Below, in pieces: positions 1-11,421 of a DNA stretch of 64,000 nt. The notes beneath the pieces were generated by a model, which worked only from the letters and a program-made list of their open reading frames with translations, had not been told where the DNA came from and made no database searches. How positions within the stretch are numbered: the first letter of the stretch is position 1; each line of letters opens with the position of its first letter. The position numbers were made by a program, and so were the translations under genes. Where the stretch lies: assembly GCA_037953745.1 (NCBI GenBank), contig JBAKBP010013071.1:1-64000 (forward strand). Direction: 5' to 3'. This DNA is from Lithodes maja. Taxonomy: Eukaryota > Arthropoda > Malacostraca > Decapoda > Lithodidae.

Positions 1-1150
1 CAATACAAGGGCGCACTATACAGAGCAAGAAGCTGTGCAGGGGAAAAGAACCCCCTAAGGCGGTTGAGCACACCCAGCTTCTGGGAGGCTGCCTTAGCAA
101 GACTGGTAATATGGTCCTTCCAATGAGAGCAGAAGAAAAAGAGACACCAAGAATATTGAGAGAAGATGAAGGGTTGATTTTTGTATTGTTGAAGAATAAG
201 GGATAGTCCGCTGGGAGATCCTGACGGGTAGATAGATGGAGAAATTGGGTTTTGGAAGCATTTAAGTTAACAAGGTTTTCTCTGCCCCAATTGGAAATAG
301 TATTTAGATCAGAATTTAAGAGTTCTATGGCTTCATTACGTTTGTCGTTGAGGGATTGCTGGCTGGGGCGTTCTGAAAAACTAATGGAGTAGTGCAAGGT
401 TGAGTCGTCTGCATATGAATGGATGGGAATCAAGGTACAGTTAAGGAGATCATTTATAAAAATTAGAAAGAGAATAGGAGATAGGACAGAGCCCTGAGGA
501 ACACCGGAATTTATAGGGTGAGGAAGTGAACAATGGCCGTCCACAACCGCGGCTATGGAACGGCCGGAAAGGAAATTAGAGACAAAGGCACAGATGGAGG
601 GATAGAAACCGAAGGAGGGTAGTTTAGAAATTAAAGATTTATGCCAGACTCTATCGAAGGCTTTCGATATGTCTAGTGCAATAGAAAAAGTCTCACCGAA
701 GTCCCGAAAGGAGGATGACCAAGAGTTAGTAAGATATGAAAGAAGATCACCAGTAGAGCGACCCTTAAGGAAGCCATACTGGCGATCTGAGAGCAGATTA
801 TGAGAAGAGAAATGCTTAAGAAATTTGGAAGCAAGAATAGTTTCAAAAACTTTAGAAAGACAAGAGATAAGAGCAATTGGACGATAGTTGGAGGGTTGAG
901 AGCGGTCACCCTTCTTTGGGACAGGTTGAATGTGAGCAAACTTCCAGCATGAAGGGAAGACGTTAGAGGATAGACAGAGACGAAAGAGTTTGCCTAGGCA
1001 GGGAGTCAGCACGGAAGCACAGTTTTTGAGAACAACAGGAGGAACACCGTCCGGACCGTACGCCTTATTAGTGTTAAGCCCAGAGAGGATAGAAAGTACA
1101 TCTTTAGAAGAGATTAGGATATTAGGCATAAGTAAGAGAGCGAACCCTGA
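1..1150 (-). pseudogene. Jockey-like LINE reverse transcriptase fragment
   Basis: On the minus strand one frame stays open from about 1150 to the window edge and reads as a non-LTR reverse transcriptase. Visible motifs, in order, are NKAYGPDGVPP (about 1060), NYRPIAL (about 880), DISKAFDRVWH (about 660), GVPQGSVLSPILF (about 500) and the catalytic HSYADDSTLH (about 415). They are followed by the LGVSF thumb motif and the start of the LINE C-terminal region at the window edge. The frame has no methionine, so an ATG-based gene finder misses it. The 3' end lies outside the window. RT would copy LINE RNA at a nicked target. The family call rests on motif order and on likeness to the LINE copies at 27783-28601 and 59146-60154. 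The 5' side is abruptly replaced by an inverted endonuclease piece. Confidence 0.85.
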
Positions 1151-1164
1151 ACCTTGAACCTGAA

Positions 1165-1293
1165 CCTTGACTCCTAGTGATGATTCCTCAAAATGTTTTG
1201 GAAGGCTAACTATCAGCTTCTGCAACATTCGTGGCCTTCCATCTAACTTTCACTTTGTCGAATACCACCTCTCAAACAAACCTGATCTCGTGC
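1165..1293 (+). pseudogene. LINE endonuclease N-terminal fragment, inverted
   Basis: The plus strand reads in one frame TISFCNIRGLPSNF, then FVEYHLSNKPDLV. This is the N-terminal start of an APE-type endonuclease domain of a Jockey-like LINE, where the conserved Asn sits in the CNIRGL motif. The frame stays open from about 1165 and stops matching at about 1293, just before a TG-rich repeat. The fragment lies head-to-head with the minus-strand RT on its left, so the two are probably parts of one LINE with a 5' inversion. The remaining endonuclease motifs are absent. Confidence 0.7.
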
Positions 1294-1311
1294 TGAAGGG
1301 GTTAAAGGGTA

Positions 1312-1500
1312 GTATGTGCGTGTGTGCGTGAGAAAGTTTGTGTATGTGAGTGCGTCATCGCGCTTGTGTGCGTGTGTGTGTGTGTGTGTGTGGGTTTTCA
1401 TGAGTGTGTGAGAGTGAGAAACCATGTGTGTGTGTGTGTTATTGCGCTTGTCTTTATTGGTTGTCGTGTTCATAAGTGTGTTTCTGTGTGAATGTGTGTT
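1312..1500. repeat. TG-rich microsatellite
   Basis: Interrupted (TG)n and TGTGCG tracts, with the longest uninterrupted TG run near 1372-1392. Short reading frames over it, rich in His-Thr or Val-Cys, are artefacts. Confidence 0.9.
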
Positions 1501-1599
1501 TTCATGTGTGTGTTGTCTTCTCCTCCAGTAAGTTCCAAGTAAGTGTGTGTAATCCTCTGTATTTTCCTACGGGACAGTACAAACATGAAAGTATATACC

Positions 1600-1601
<2 letters not shown>

Positions 1602-1656
<55 letters not shown>
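1602..1656. repeat. (TA)n microsatellite
   Basis: About 27 uninterrupted TA dinucleotides, followed by a few degenerate ones. Frames across it encode only Tyr-Ile runs. Confidence 0.95.
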
Positions 1657-1666
<10 letters not shown>

Positions 1667-3848
1667 TTATATATTGTAATGACGGGGTCAAACATCCACC
1701 CTCAGGTCAACACCATAGCAGCTGTAAGGGACAGCCACAAAATCAAAAAGAAAGGACGACGGAACCAAGCATCTTCCCAGGCTTTAATTCCGGAAATGGA
1801 TAAGTCTACCCATTTCCCTGGATCCACCCATGCTATAATTCCGGAGGAATGTAGGAGTCCCCCAATTAAAGGAGTTCGAGCCCGGACGAATCCTGAGAGC
1901 TCCAGCTCCTCCAATGACAGCGGCCGACACAAAACGAGACGGCCTATCACAACGCTCCACCCGGATTTGAATGTTAATGTAGATATGTTTATGGTAATTA
2001 AACATCAAGAACCTCACCAACATAGATATAAATGGGAACCTCAGCCACCTATCAATAATACCTTCCTGCAGGAATGGGAATAAGTGAGATCCAGTGTTCC
2101 ATATCAAAACTATAGCATACACAAGAATAAGACCTAGAATTCCATATGAACAGGAAATCCTCCATTACATCAGCATTATGACCCCTATAAATAAGTAATA
2201 TATATCACGAGATTAAGAATCTCCACATGCACCCCTTTATAATCTGATCTGTATTTCTAGACTCAGTATTACCTTCGCTATAACCATTACCACGATATCC
2301 ACATGCCCCTATGTAGTCGAAATCCAGTAAGTTGAACAGTAAAAATAAGTTGAACATAGCCTTACTTTTCCTGAAGAAAAGTAAGCAAAACACGACTGCC
2401 TCCTTCTACTGGTATACCACCAGAAGCGGGATTATGCATGAATGTGAAGCTCTCCAGACGCCCAGCCCCGACTCGCCTTTCCCTGCCCCTGGGAAGAAGG
2501 TCGTGCCCCTGACGTACCGCCCTTCAGACTCAGAGTCCACGTCGACCAGACTCTGATTCTAGGATACTTCTTACTTTACCCTAAGTGTCCCTGAGTGTCT
2601 TACGTTGTTGGTTATCGTTGTAAGGTAAGGTAAAATATGCGAGTATCCCTAATTTGATTTTGTTAAGATCTGTGCCTAAGATCTTTAGTGAATTTGTATT
2701 AAGTGTGAATTTAATTAATATAGATCCGTACAGTGCTTCTCGGAGTACGAGATCATAATTATACTTCGTGTTCATCCTTCGGAATTATAGTATTTACATA
2801 CGTTACATACTCATTATAATACGCATCATTTATATTGAATACTCTCAGATTCTCCTCATGTGTCCAATTATGTTATGTATAAACCAAGTCGAAGTCTAAG
2901 TGTATACCGTGAAGCGATAATAACTATAAATCTTCTACATACCTAGAACCTACGCCCAATTTAATATTATTATTTATCTTTGTTTGTGCTGAATTAAAGT
3001 ATTTCTTTCTTTTACTTTTGAAAGTAAAATTCCCTCTCCGTCGAGTTAAGAATTATTAATTAATTTAATACTCAGATATACCCGATATAGTTAAAGTCAA
3101 GATATTTCCTCGATAAATATAATTATTTTACCCGATTCTAGGTACGAATTTAACGCTACTCGTTCTGCGTTCTTTTAGGAACCTGTTAATATATTCAGAA
3201 CTCCTTGTATACCATTGTTGGTAAAACCTTTAGTGCAACTCCGTCGTGTACAACCATTCTAGATAGTAAACAAAATTATGCTGTCTGTTCACGTTATTTT
3301 ATATGCGTTCTTATCGATGTCATATTTATTCAATATTTGATATACTTTGAGTATCTCCATATATATATATATTTATAATCTGAATTCCTAATTTAGTGAA
3401 TTGATTTCGTTACTTCTAAAGTAATTATTCATATCTCGTGTGAGTGAATATTCGCAATAACCCATATATTATTATGTTGTTAAACTCCAATTTCAATGAT
3501 CTTCCCTACCATCACAAAGTAAACCGCCTCATTTTAATCTCCAAGTTAAGATTGCACTTAGAAATATAACTATTTTCTAACACCGCGGTCGACCTGACCT
3601 ATAGGTCAAGACTAATATATATAAGTGGTGATCTCTACCTATGCCCGGCTAAACGATTTTTGACGCGCCAACCCCTCCCTCACCCCAATTTTACCCGCGC
3701 GGCTGAACGATATCTCTCAGCCGTTCGTGTACATACCAAATTGTTTTGCGTTAGACACTCGACTCTCATAGATATTATCATTTATGGACTTGGGTTCGTG
3801 TATATCTCTGTCTGTATTATTCTGTATATTTCCCAGTTATATATATAT
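1657..3848. other. Gene-free AT-rich stretch
   Basis: No convincing coding region is visible. The longest frame (plus, 1655-2083) resembles nothing I recognise and begins inside the TA tract. The left edge (1675) begins tgtaatgacggggtc, reminiscent of the reverse complement of a Gypsy LTR end, but I could not find a matching right end with a convincing target duplication in this TA-rich context. A short TA tract lies near 3361-3372. Confidence 0.5.
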
Positions 3849-5637
3849 TGTTACGACTGGGGTTCAAATATATCAGGGCTCTTATTCATTGGACTAGTAA
3901 TGGCATAAATGTTACAACGGAAAGCGCTAGCTCCAACCTCTGAAGTATATTCCCAGTGAACAAAGAACACAAATACTCTACAGAGTTCTATATGCAATAA
4001 TAGGCTATCAAACTCTCAATAAATGTGCTTCTACTCTAGGCTTAATGTTATGTGAAAACAGCCTATTACTACCTATAACCGAAGGTGCTTGGTTATGGTA
4101 TACAAAGTAAGGTGGTAAGAGAAGTTACAGCTTACGTTACTTTAATCAATAAATGTCAGGCACTCCTGCATGAAAGAAAGTGCACTAAAGTCCTTCAACA
4201 CTAACAAGGAATCTTCTTTAAATGTTAGATGCTGTAAAGATGCTCGTATCGGAAATGGAACCCAAAAAGACAGGCAGTGGAACAATGCTCGTGCAGGCTA
4301 TGCACACAAAAAGGCAGAATATATAATGCCGTCGGAGCCAAGAATATCCTAAACACTACAACACTAATAATAATCGCCACAATGCAGTATTCCAATCAAC
4401 AAAAAGAGCCTAAGTCGGTTGTGTCTCAATACATCAAACTAGGCTGCGAAATGCTTGTGTAATCATAAATGGGTATGCATAAAAAGAGTAATTAGGTTAA
4501 TATATTTAATGTCTACTATGATTGATAAAGTCTAGCTAGAGTCAATGATACGAGATACTGGTGCGCATGGCATGCTGCACAGCCTAGTGCAAATCTCAAG
4601 TCTGTGCGTCAAATATTACGTTATAATGAAGGGTAGCTCTCTTGAGAAACCTTAATACCGAAGTATTAAGCGTTCTCCTGGCGTACCTCAAAGACAATCA
4701 ATCGAGACCAGAACAGTGCAGAATGGTATAGGCAAAAAGCCCTCATTCGTGCATGCTCTACTCTCAATGGCACACAGACTAGAATTTACTCAATCAACTC
4801 CAGTTCTCAGGTATGTCGTGCCGCTTTTAACTAAAGCCAGCACTCATAGGTTAACAATACCTTTAATATCAGACTCCTAGTCTAGCATTATCTAATCCAG
4901 CAGAACACTAATAATTATAGGAAGCGGCAATATGAAAGCCAACCAATGCTTCGTGATCCACTTATCTTAACAACTAACATACACAGGTTATATCAGACCT
5001 TAACACACAATACAACTGGCCAGCATGAAGCTGATTTTGCAGAGTTAACCAGAGGGGATATAATGTTAATAAAGGTGGTGAAAGATATAGAAAATGAGAG
5101 AGATAGGCAGAGGAAAAGATTCTCAGGTGCGGAGCAGGGATAGATAGCAAGGGACAAAAAGATGGGTGTGTTCTAGAAACCAGATCTGAGGGAGAGAGTG
5201 GCGAGGAACCAGTATGTATACTCGCACTAGCTCGAGCCGCGTGGGAAACCAGCGGTTACAAGTAAATCTAGCCACTAACAGAGCTCGCAGCATGGTAAGG
5301 ACCTCCCTCCACCAACCCCCGCGAGGCAGCCAGCCGTGACGTCATCGAGCGGGACAAAACACACTGCGCGCCCCCTCTCACTCCGTTCTACTCTCTCTCT
5401 CTCTCCCAGATCCTATCATTACTAGTTAATGACAAAACATATACTTTACAATTAAATATATAAAGCCTTGACATGGGCGAAAACAAAGAGCCTTTCTGGA
5501 CTGCCCATGACACGAGCTTTCATATGAAATAAAGCACACTCTAATACATAAACTGTAGCCCCATCCACTGCCCTGGCGATCCTAGTGAGTCACTGTAGGA
5601 CAAGCCATGCGGTTCTAACGGAGTGGTCAACGTCACA
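3849..5637 (-). repeat. Element A 3' LTR
   Basis: A 1,789-bp direct repeat of 11422-13205. By eye the two copies differ at about 17 substitutions and two short indels, roughly 1 percent. It carries a CRE-like palindrome at 5337-5344 and, further along the minus strand, a TATA-like stretch near 5212-5222. Confidence 0.95.
5337..5344. promoter_or_regulatory. CRE-like palindrome in LTR of element A
   Basis: A perfect TGACGTCA, the consensus for CREB/ATF bZIP factors. It lies about 115 bp upstream, on the minus strand, of a TATA-like site. The other LTR has the same site at 12905-12912. Use as a promoter element is inferred from position. Confidence 0.5.
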
Positions 5638-5653
5638 CCCCCCCCAAGATTTT
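5638..5653 (-). other. Polypurine tract of element A
   Basis: On the minus strand AAAAATCTTGGGGGGGG directly abuts the 3' LTR. This is where plus-strand DNA synthesis would be primed. Elements B, C and D have a closely similar tract at the same place. Confidence 0.8.
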
Positions 5654-6113
5654 TCTCAGAGGCCCCAAGGCTCACAAAAATCTGATGGTTAGAACCCATG
5701 CTATATCTCCACTTCCCATCACCCAGCGGCAGTAAAATATCTGGCACAGTTCTTCAACAAAATATTTTTTCAAAATTATATAACCCTCCCAACACAATAG
5801 GTTAAATTATATGTAGTTATGCTCCTCAAGAGCGAGCTTCTCTAGCCCAGCCTTCTGAGAGGAGTGCAACTCAGAATTACTGCTATAACATACTGAAAAA
5901 AATTCAACTATCAAAGAAAGTTTTATATTTGATTTTTATGTTTTTAATTTGTTTATTTCGGCTGCACTATAGGGGCAAGCCTAGTTTTTTCTTCTATACC
6001 AAACGCTCAACTCCTGCTTTACGACCCAATACGCTGGGCTACAACCGCGAGCCAACAAGCACCAAGCGCAAAATACTATTCAAACTAAAGCAGGAGGCTA
6101 CCCGTGTGTCAAT

Positions 6114-7508
6114 CTACCCAGGATCATCTACCCTCGAAAGACAATCTGCAATCACGTTGTCACAACCGGCAATATGGCGTATGTCCAGGTTATATTCCTG
6201 TAACATTAGCGACCACCTGGTCAGCCTCATATTCCGATTGTGAAACTGGTTCAAAAACTTGAGAGGGTGATGATCTGTGTAAATTTCAATGACTGGACCA
6301 TAGGCTGGAACATAGACCTCGAAATGCCTCAGTGCAAGTACAATTGCCAGCAGCTCTTTCTCGACAACAGAGTAGTTCTTTTGGGCTGAATTGAACTTCT
6401 TCGAGTAGAAACTAACAGGATGTTCCAGCCCATCATCGTCCTTTTGCATAAGGACGGCACCAGCCCCCACACCACTAGCATCCGTTGCTAGTTGGAAAGG
6501 TAGGCTAAAGTCAGGGGCCCTGAGGATCGGGTGAGTGCACAACAGGTGTTTTACTACGCTAAACGCCTTCTCACACTCAGGCGCCCATTTGAATTTCTTA
6601 TCCTTCGCTAAAAGATCTGTCAGAGGTGCTAGCACGGTAGAGTACCCCTTAATGAAGCGTCTGTAGTATCCGATCATACCTAAGAACCTCATGATCTGCT
6701 TCTTGGTGGCCGGCCGGGGAAAGTGATCAATCGCAGCTATCTTGTTCTGTGGGGGGCACACCTGACCCAACCCCACCATGAACCCAAGATACTGCACGGA
6801 CGCCCGCACGAAATCACACTTTGCCAGGTTGACCACCAAGCCAGCCTCACTAAGCCTCTTGAACAGGAGTTCTACGTGCTCACAATGACTCGTAAAGCTG
6901 TTGTCATAGATAATAACATCGTCGAGGTATACTGTGCAATTAGGAATGTCTCTCGTTATATCATTCATCAAACTCTGAAAGGTAGCGGGTGCGTTCTTTA
7001 GACCATAAGGCATAACGTTACAGCGGTAGGTAGCACCATCCACCACAAAACCAGATACCTCTTTCGCTCGTTCGGACAAGGGCACCTGCCAGTATCCCTT
7101 AACCAAGTCCACCTTGGTTAGGCACTTTGCATTGCCTATCTTGTCCACACAGTCGTCGACCCGAGGAAGAGGGTATGGGTTGGTGGGCGTCAAACCGTTT
7201 AACCGTCTGTAGTCTACACAGAATCGCACCTTACCATCCGGTTTTGGTTGCAGCGTGACGGGAGATGTCCACTTCACCACCCCCTTCTCAATCAGCCCCC
7301 TTGTTAACATATACTCCAACTCCGCCCGGAGGGCCGGCAGTTTAATAGGGGGCACCCTATAGGGAACTGACTTGAAAGGTGGGTGGTCTCCCACGTCCAC
7401 GTCGTGCACCTCTAAGGTAGTGAGGCCTGGGTGCTCCGCGAAAACAGAGGGGTATGAACCGAACAGGCGCTCCACAGCCACCCGCTGATGCTCAGGTAAG
7501 TGTTGCAA
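6114..7508 (-). pseudogene. Element A reverse transcriptase and RNase H
   Basis: A 464-codon open stretch forming the C-terminal part of the pol polyprotein. It has a Ty3/gypsy RT with QPKPDGKVRFCVDYRRLN (about 90-107), a YLDDVIIY active site (about residues 191-198) and the thumb signature FLGMIGYYRRFIKGYS. RNase H follows with LATDASGVGAG (about 340), KELLAIV and YTDHHPLKFL (about 411). It ends LSRVDDPG. The catalytic residues look intact. The displayed methionine is not a true start: the same frame continues upstream through one nonsense codon at 7569-7571 into the integrase part. RT-RNase H lies after integrase, not before it. Confidence 0.93.
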
Positions 7509-7568
7509 CGCTTCCTGAGCCGCCTGGTTCGTGTTCCCCGCCCACTGGTTCGCAGAGACATGATGATC

Positions 7569-8579
7569 TCAGTTATCCTCCACCTGAGCTTGACTGTCCC
7601 GTTCTCCTTCTCCACCTTGACTGCTAAACGTCATCACAGGCACAGTGAGAGGCTCAGGGGGGTGCCTCACATACTCCTTCATAAGATTAACGTGACATAA
7701 CTGATTGCGCTTACGTCTGTCTGGAGTGGCTACCAAGTAATCCAGGTCCGATAGCTTCTCAACCACCCTATAAGGACCAGTGTACTTCGCGGATAAGGGG
7801 TGACCTACAAGGGGCAGTAGAATCAACACCTCCTGTCCCACGTGAAACTCCCTGAGTTTAACCTTGAGGTCGTACCTGTCCTTCATGAGGGCCTGAGCGC
7901 TAGTCAAATTACGGCCAGCCAACTCCAGACTGCGCAACATCCGTTCCCGACTGTCGAGGACATACTTGAGCATAGAACAAGGTTTTTCTGCACCCTCCCA
8001 TATTTCTTTAACCATATGGAGAGGCCCTCTGACATGGTGTCCAAAGACGAGCTCATTAGGGCTGAATCCCAAACTTTCCCCAGGTACCTCCCGTGCAGCA
8101 AACAAAACATATGGCAGGCCAAGATCCCAATCTTTCCCATTCTCAAAGCAATAACAACGAAGCATAGATTTTAAGGTTGAGTGCCATCGCTCTAACACAC
8201 CCTGGCTCTCCGGATGATACGCAGATGACACAACCATAACAATCCCATGCTGCTGCATAGTTTGAACAAAGAGGTTAGAAGTGAAGTTGGATCCTTGGTC
8301 TGACTGAATCTCCTGCGGGTAACCATACCGGGAAAAATACACTAGCAAGTTTCGGACCACCGTCTTCGCTGACCCATTTCTCATAGGGTAAGCGTCAGGG
8401 TACCTTGTTGCTACATCCATGATGGTCAGGAGAAACTTGTTTCCGGCACTTGTAGGGGGAAGGGGGCCAACCATATCCACTATAACCTTACTAAAGGGAG
8501 GCCCACTGACATGGAATGGGGTGTAACGGCGCCTTAGGAATGCTCTGATTCGGTTTGCCAACCTTCTGACACACATCAC
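7569..8579 (-). pseudogene. Element A integrase catalytic core and C-terminal part
   Basis: A 336-codon frame. The first 22 residues are out-of-frame readthrough. From residue 23 it reads as a retroviral-type integrase core with VDMVGPL (Asp35), SDQGSNF (Asp94) and ESQGVLERWHS (Glu130), giving the expected D,D-35-E spacing. Downstream are FAAREVPGESLGFSPNELVFG and a C-terminal motif VGQEVLILLPLVGHPLSAK. The frame ends at a TGA where element B has TGG, and RT continues in the same frame after the stop. The join to the upstream frame at about 8511 looks like a one-base insertion. Integrase would insert the cDNA; this copy cannot make it as one polyprotein. Confidence 0.92.
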
Positions 8580-9825
8580 ACATTGCCACCCATGACATAA
8601 CTTGTGCTCTCAGACCAGGCCACCAAAATAATTTCCCCAAGGCTGCAACCGTCTTACGGACACCCAGATGTCCCGCCAGTGGTACATCATGGGCCAACCT
8701 AAGTAGGCTTTCGCTGCAAACCCTTGGCACGACCAGCTGGTCTACCTCTCCTGACCCCCCCTCCCAATTCCTCTGCGGATCTTGGAATCGCCGGTATAAT
8801 ATGCCATCTATAAAAAAAAAATCTCCCGACTGTGCATCACTGTCCTCCTTCAACTCGACAGCACCGGTACCACATTCAAGAACCTCCGGGTCTTCCAATT
8901 GCAACTTACGAATGTCCGAAGGAGCAAGCCTATCCAAGTGTTTGCGAAACAACTCATGCCCCCCTCCTACATTAAATTTGGCCTCCCGTTGCTCTCTCTC
9001 TGCGTACCGTTGCTGCCTCATCGTCTGTTTAGGCCCATCCACTGCCTTCTCAGGAACAGTTAATGGGTCTTCTCTAGACTCGAAAATTGGTCCTAATAAT
9101 GAGTTCCCGAGAATGTCCGCTGATACTGAACTCTCAACCGCATCAACTTTCAACCCCTTCTCGGTACCCTTCCTCCGCTGATCTAAAGACTGTTGACCAG
9201 AATGTGACCCCCTGGATGCAAGGGAACGGGTGACAACACATGCCATAGGTTGCCCCCGACACTTCTCAACCCACTCCTGCTCCTCCCTACTCACGTCGGC
9301 CGGCTTCTCGGCAACGACCAAGGGTGGAGCCTCAGAGGTAGGCCCCGCAAAGTCATTGCCGAGAAGGAGGTCGACGCCCCCAACAGGTAACTTCTCCACA
9401 ATTCCTACATCCAGGTCACGAGTCACACCATCAACCTCCATCTTCATTCTTACAAGCGGGTATGACCTTGTTGCATTAACTCCCTGAACCACAACCACCC
9501 GCGCCGTATTTACAGGTTTACCAGTGAAATTTCTCAACAGTGTTTGCGATGCCCCAGTGTCACGCAAAATTCTCACCTCATGTCTTCTACCTCCCCACTC
9601 CACACAACCGAGTCCCCTGTGGTCACTAAAGGCATCACGGACAGGGAATAAGCCTTCCGGATCCTTCTGCACTGGCAGCGTATTTACCTCGGAAGAATTG
9701 CCTCTAACAAGCTCCGATGTCCTCTTGAACACTCCAATGCCGTGAGCAAAAGACACGGATGCCGGAGGAGGTCGACTAGGGCACTCATTTGCTTTATGAC
9801 CCTCCTTGTGGCACTTAAAACACAT
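8491..9825 (-). pseudogene. Element A zinc knuckle, protease and integrase N-terminus
   Basis: A 444-codon frame. It starts inside the nucleocapsid zinc knuckle (CFKCHKEGHKANEC, residues 2-15). An aspartic protease follows, with RDTGASQTLL (active Asp at about residue 89) and a LLLGNDF C-terminal motif. The frame ends with the integrase H2C2 zinc-binding domain: His near VPLAGHLGV, then FWWPG and CDVCQ at about residues 375-420. Protease next to the integrase zinc domain, with no RT between them, shows the unusual gene order directly. It overlaps the Gag frame by 142 bp. That overlap results from an indel in a C-rich run near 9960, because element B has Gag, zinc knuckle and protease in one frame. 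Confidence 0.92.
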
Positions 9826-11201
9826 AAATTTCGGTTTCGGCTTATACTGTGATGTAACAGGCCCCTGACTTTTCTTATACGGCGTGGTGTTAGGTTTGAA
9901 TTCAGTTTTAGTTTCATTGCTCTTTTGTTTAAATGTGTCGTTGCTACGGGGAGGGGAGGATAACGGTCCCTAGCACTTGCATCGTACTTCTGTGAGGACC
10001 CGCAACCCCGAATCAACGACAGCCGTAGATCAGCCATTTCTGCTGCTTCTACTAGAGTTCTTGGGTTTTTCTCCTTTAAGTTCAAAGTTAGATCACCGCC
10101 CGTGCTCTTAAAGAACTGCTCCAACATCATTAACTGCTTAATTTCATCAAATGTTGTGACCTTCTCCGATCGGAGCCAGTTCCCCATAGCATCGGACAAG
10201 TCCCGGGCGTGTTCCAAAAAGGTGCTATCTCTTCCCTTAGTTACACCCAGGAACTTCAAACGGTACGTTTCTTGTTTCAGTTCGTAAGCCCTCAGGACAG
10301 CCTCCTTGAGATCCTCGTACACAATACATAACTCCAAAGGTAACGCATCGTAGGCTTTAAGACCCTTGCCTATTAATCTAGAGGATACAAGTGCTGCCCA
10401 TTTATTCTCTGGCCACTGGTGTTCCTGGCACTTCTTCTCAAAGCGTGTGAAAAATTCTGTTACACCACTCTCATCAAACACCGGAACCAGTTTCAATAAG
10501 TGCGAGAGAGACTGCTCATGAACACGGTTACCAGCCCCAAGTCGCTGTCCCGTTGTCTCTACTCGCGACTTCTCTACGTCCATGTCGGCACAGTACCTAG
10601 TCGACTCAGCTTGGATTTTTGCTTGACTGATAGTTTTTCTCTCTTCTATCTTGGCTAATTCTAATTGCTGCTGAAGCTGAAGCTCAGATACCCTGATAGC
10701 CTTTCTCTCTTCGATCTTAGCTAATTCGAGCTGAAGCAATAATTCTGGAGTTAACCCTTGAGGAGGTGAAGGTGCTACAATGTTTGAAATTACCGGTGGT
10801 CCCCCCAGGGGCAACCCACCCTGCCAGTCACCACCCAACTGTGGAAGCGTACCCGGGGTCGGCAAACTACTGGGATGGCTGGGAGTCGAGTGTAGGGGAA
10901 GCATGGCCGAAGGGCTCTGAGCACTCAACCCCTCTCGCTCACCAGTCACCCTGCCCAGTACACATGTTATCAAGTTATCCTTGGTCATGCCGCTAGTACC
11001 CGCATGACCGATAGCTGTGGCCAGGCATTGAAGACCGTACCGCTCCATACCCTCCAACCGCTCGGCAGTAACAGGCCATTGCACAAATATCCGAGCATCA
11101 TCCTCACAGTTCACCTGATTAACCATATCATCATACTGCTGTTCCTCAGTTTCGACATTACGTACTGTGTCTCCATTCTCCTCTGATCCGGTATAAGACA
11201 A
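9684..11201 (-). pseudogene. Element A Gag
   Basis: A 505-codon frame. Residues up to about 415 are Gag, and the tail after about 9960 is out of frame. It has an acidic N-terminus and a Gly/Pro-rich linker. A helical segment follows in which ELAKIEERK occurs twice, then a capsid domain with HLLKLVPVFDE, WAALVSSRLIGKGLKAYDAL and the SCAN-like signature RAYELKQETYRLKF (about residue 304). The first codon is TTG: elements C and D have ATG at the corresponding place, so the start was probably lost by substitution, and the next in-frame ATG is 26 codons in. Gag would assemble the particle that packages element RNA. Confidence 0.88.
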
Positions 11202-11401
11202 TGATGCTCACAAAAATTTCCCACCTCAATATTCAGAAAAGAAGTACCCCAAACTCTTATACCTCAATATACACACACAAATTCTCGGAAATACTCAAGG
11301 GCTATACTATGTTGCAAAAAAAAAAATTATTCTTGCTGATCCCCGCAAAATATTCTCCAAAACAACAAATGTTCCCTGCTAATAAATGTAGGTTCACCAA
11401 A

Positions 11402-11419
11402 TCCTAGGTAAGGTCGCCA
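11402..11419 (-). other. Primer-binding site of element A
   Basis: On the minus strand TGGCGACCTTACCTAGGA lies two bases inside the 5' LTR. The leading TGG matches the complement of a tRNA CCA tail. The site is shared, with small changes, by elements B, C and D. The tRNA is not assigned; it resembles the type attributed to arginine tRNA in some Gypsy elements. Confidence 0.75.
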
Positions 11420-11421
11420 TT

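Noticed and set aside
1655..2083. A 142-codon plus-strand frame
   Set aside because: It starts within the TA microsatellite and shows no recognisable motif.
1675..3516. Possible solo LTR beginning tgtaatgacggggtc
   Set aside because: Candidate right ends (atcaca at 3516, or tctcca near 3358) give no target duplication, or only a TA-rich one that could occur by chance, and no polypurine tract is seen.
8801..9181. 126-codon plus-strand frame in element A (and similar ones such as 22236-22787)
   Set aside because: These are antisense shadows of protease and linker coding sequence, conserved only because the other strand is.
9684..9825. Programmed frameshift between Gag and protease in element A
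   Set aside because: Element B, C and D have Gag, zinc knuckle and protease in one frame, and the frame change in A maps to a C-rich run near 9960, so it is a mutation.
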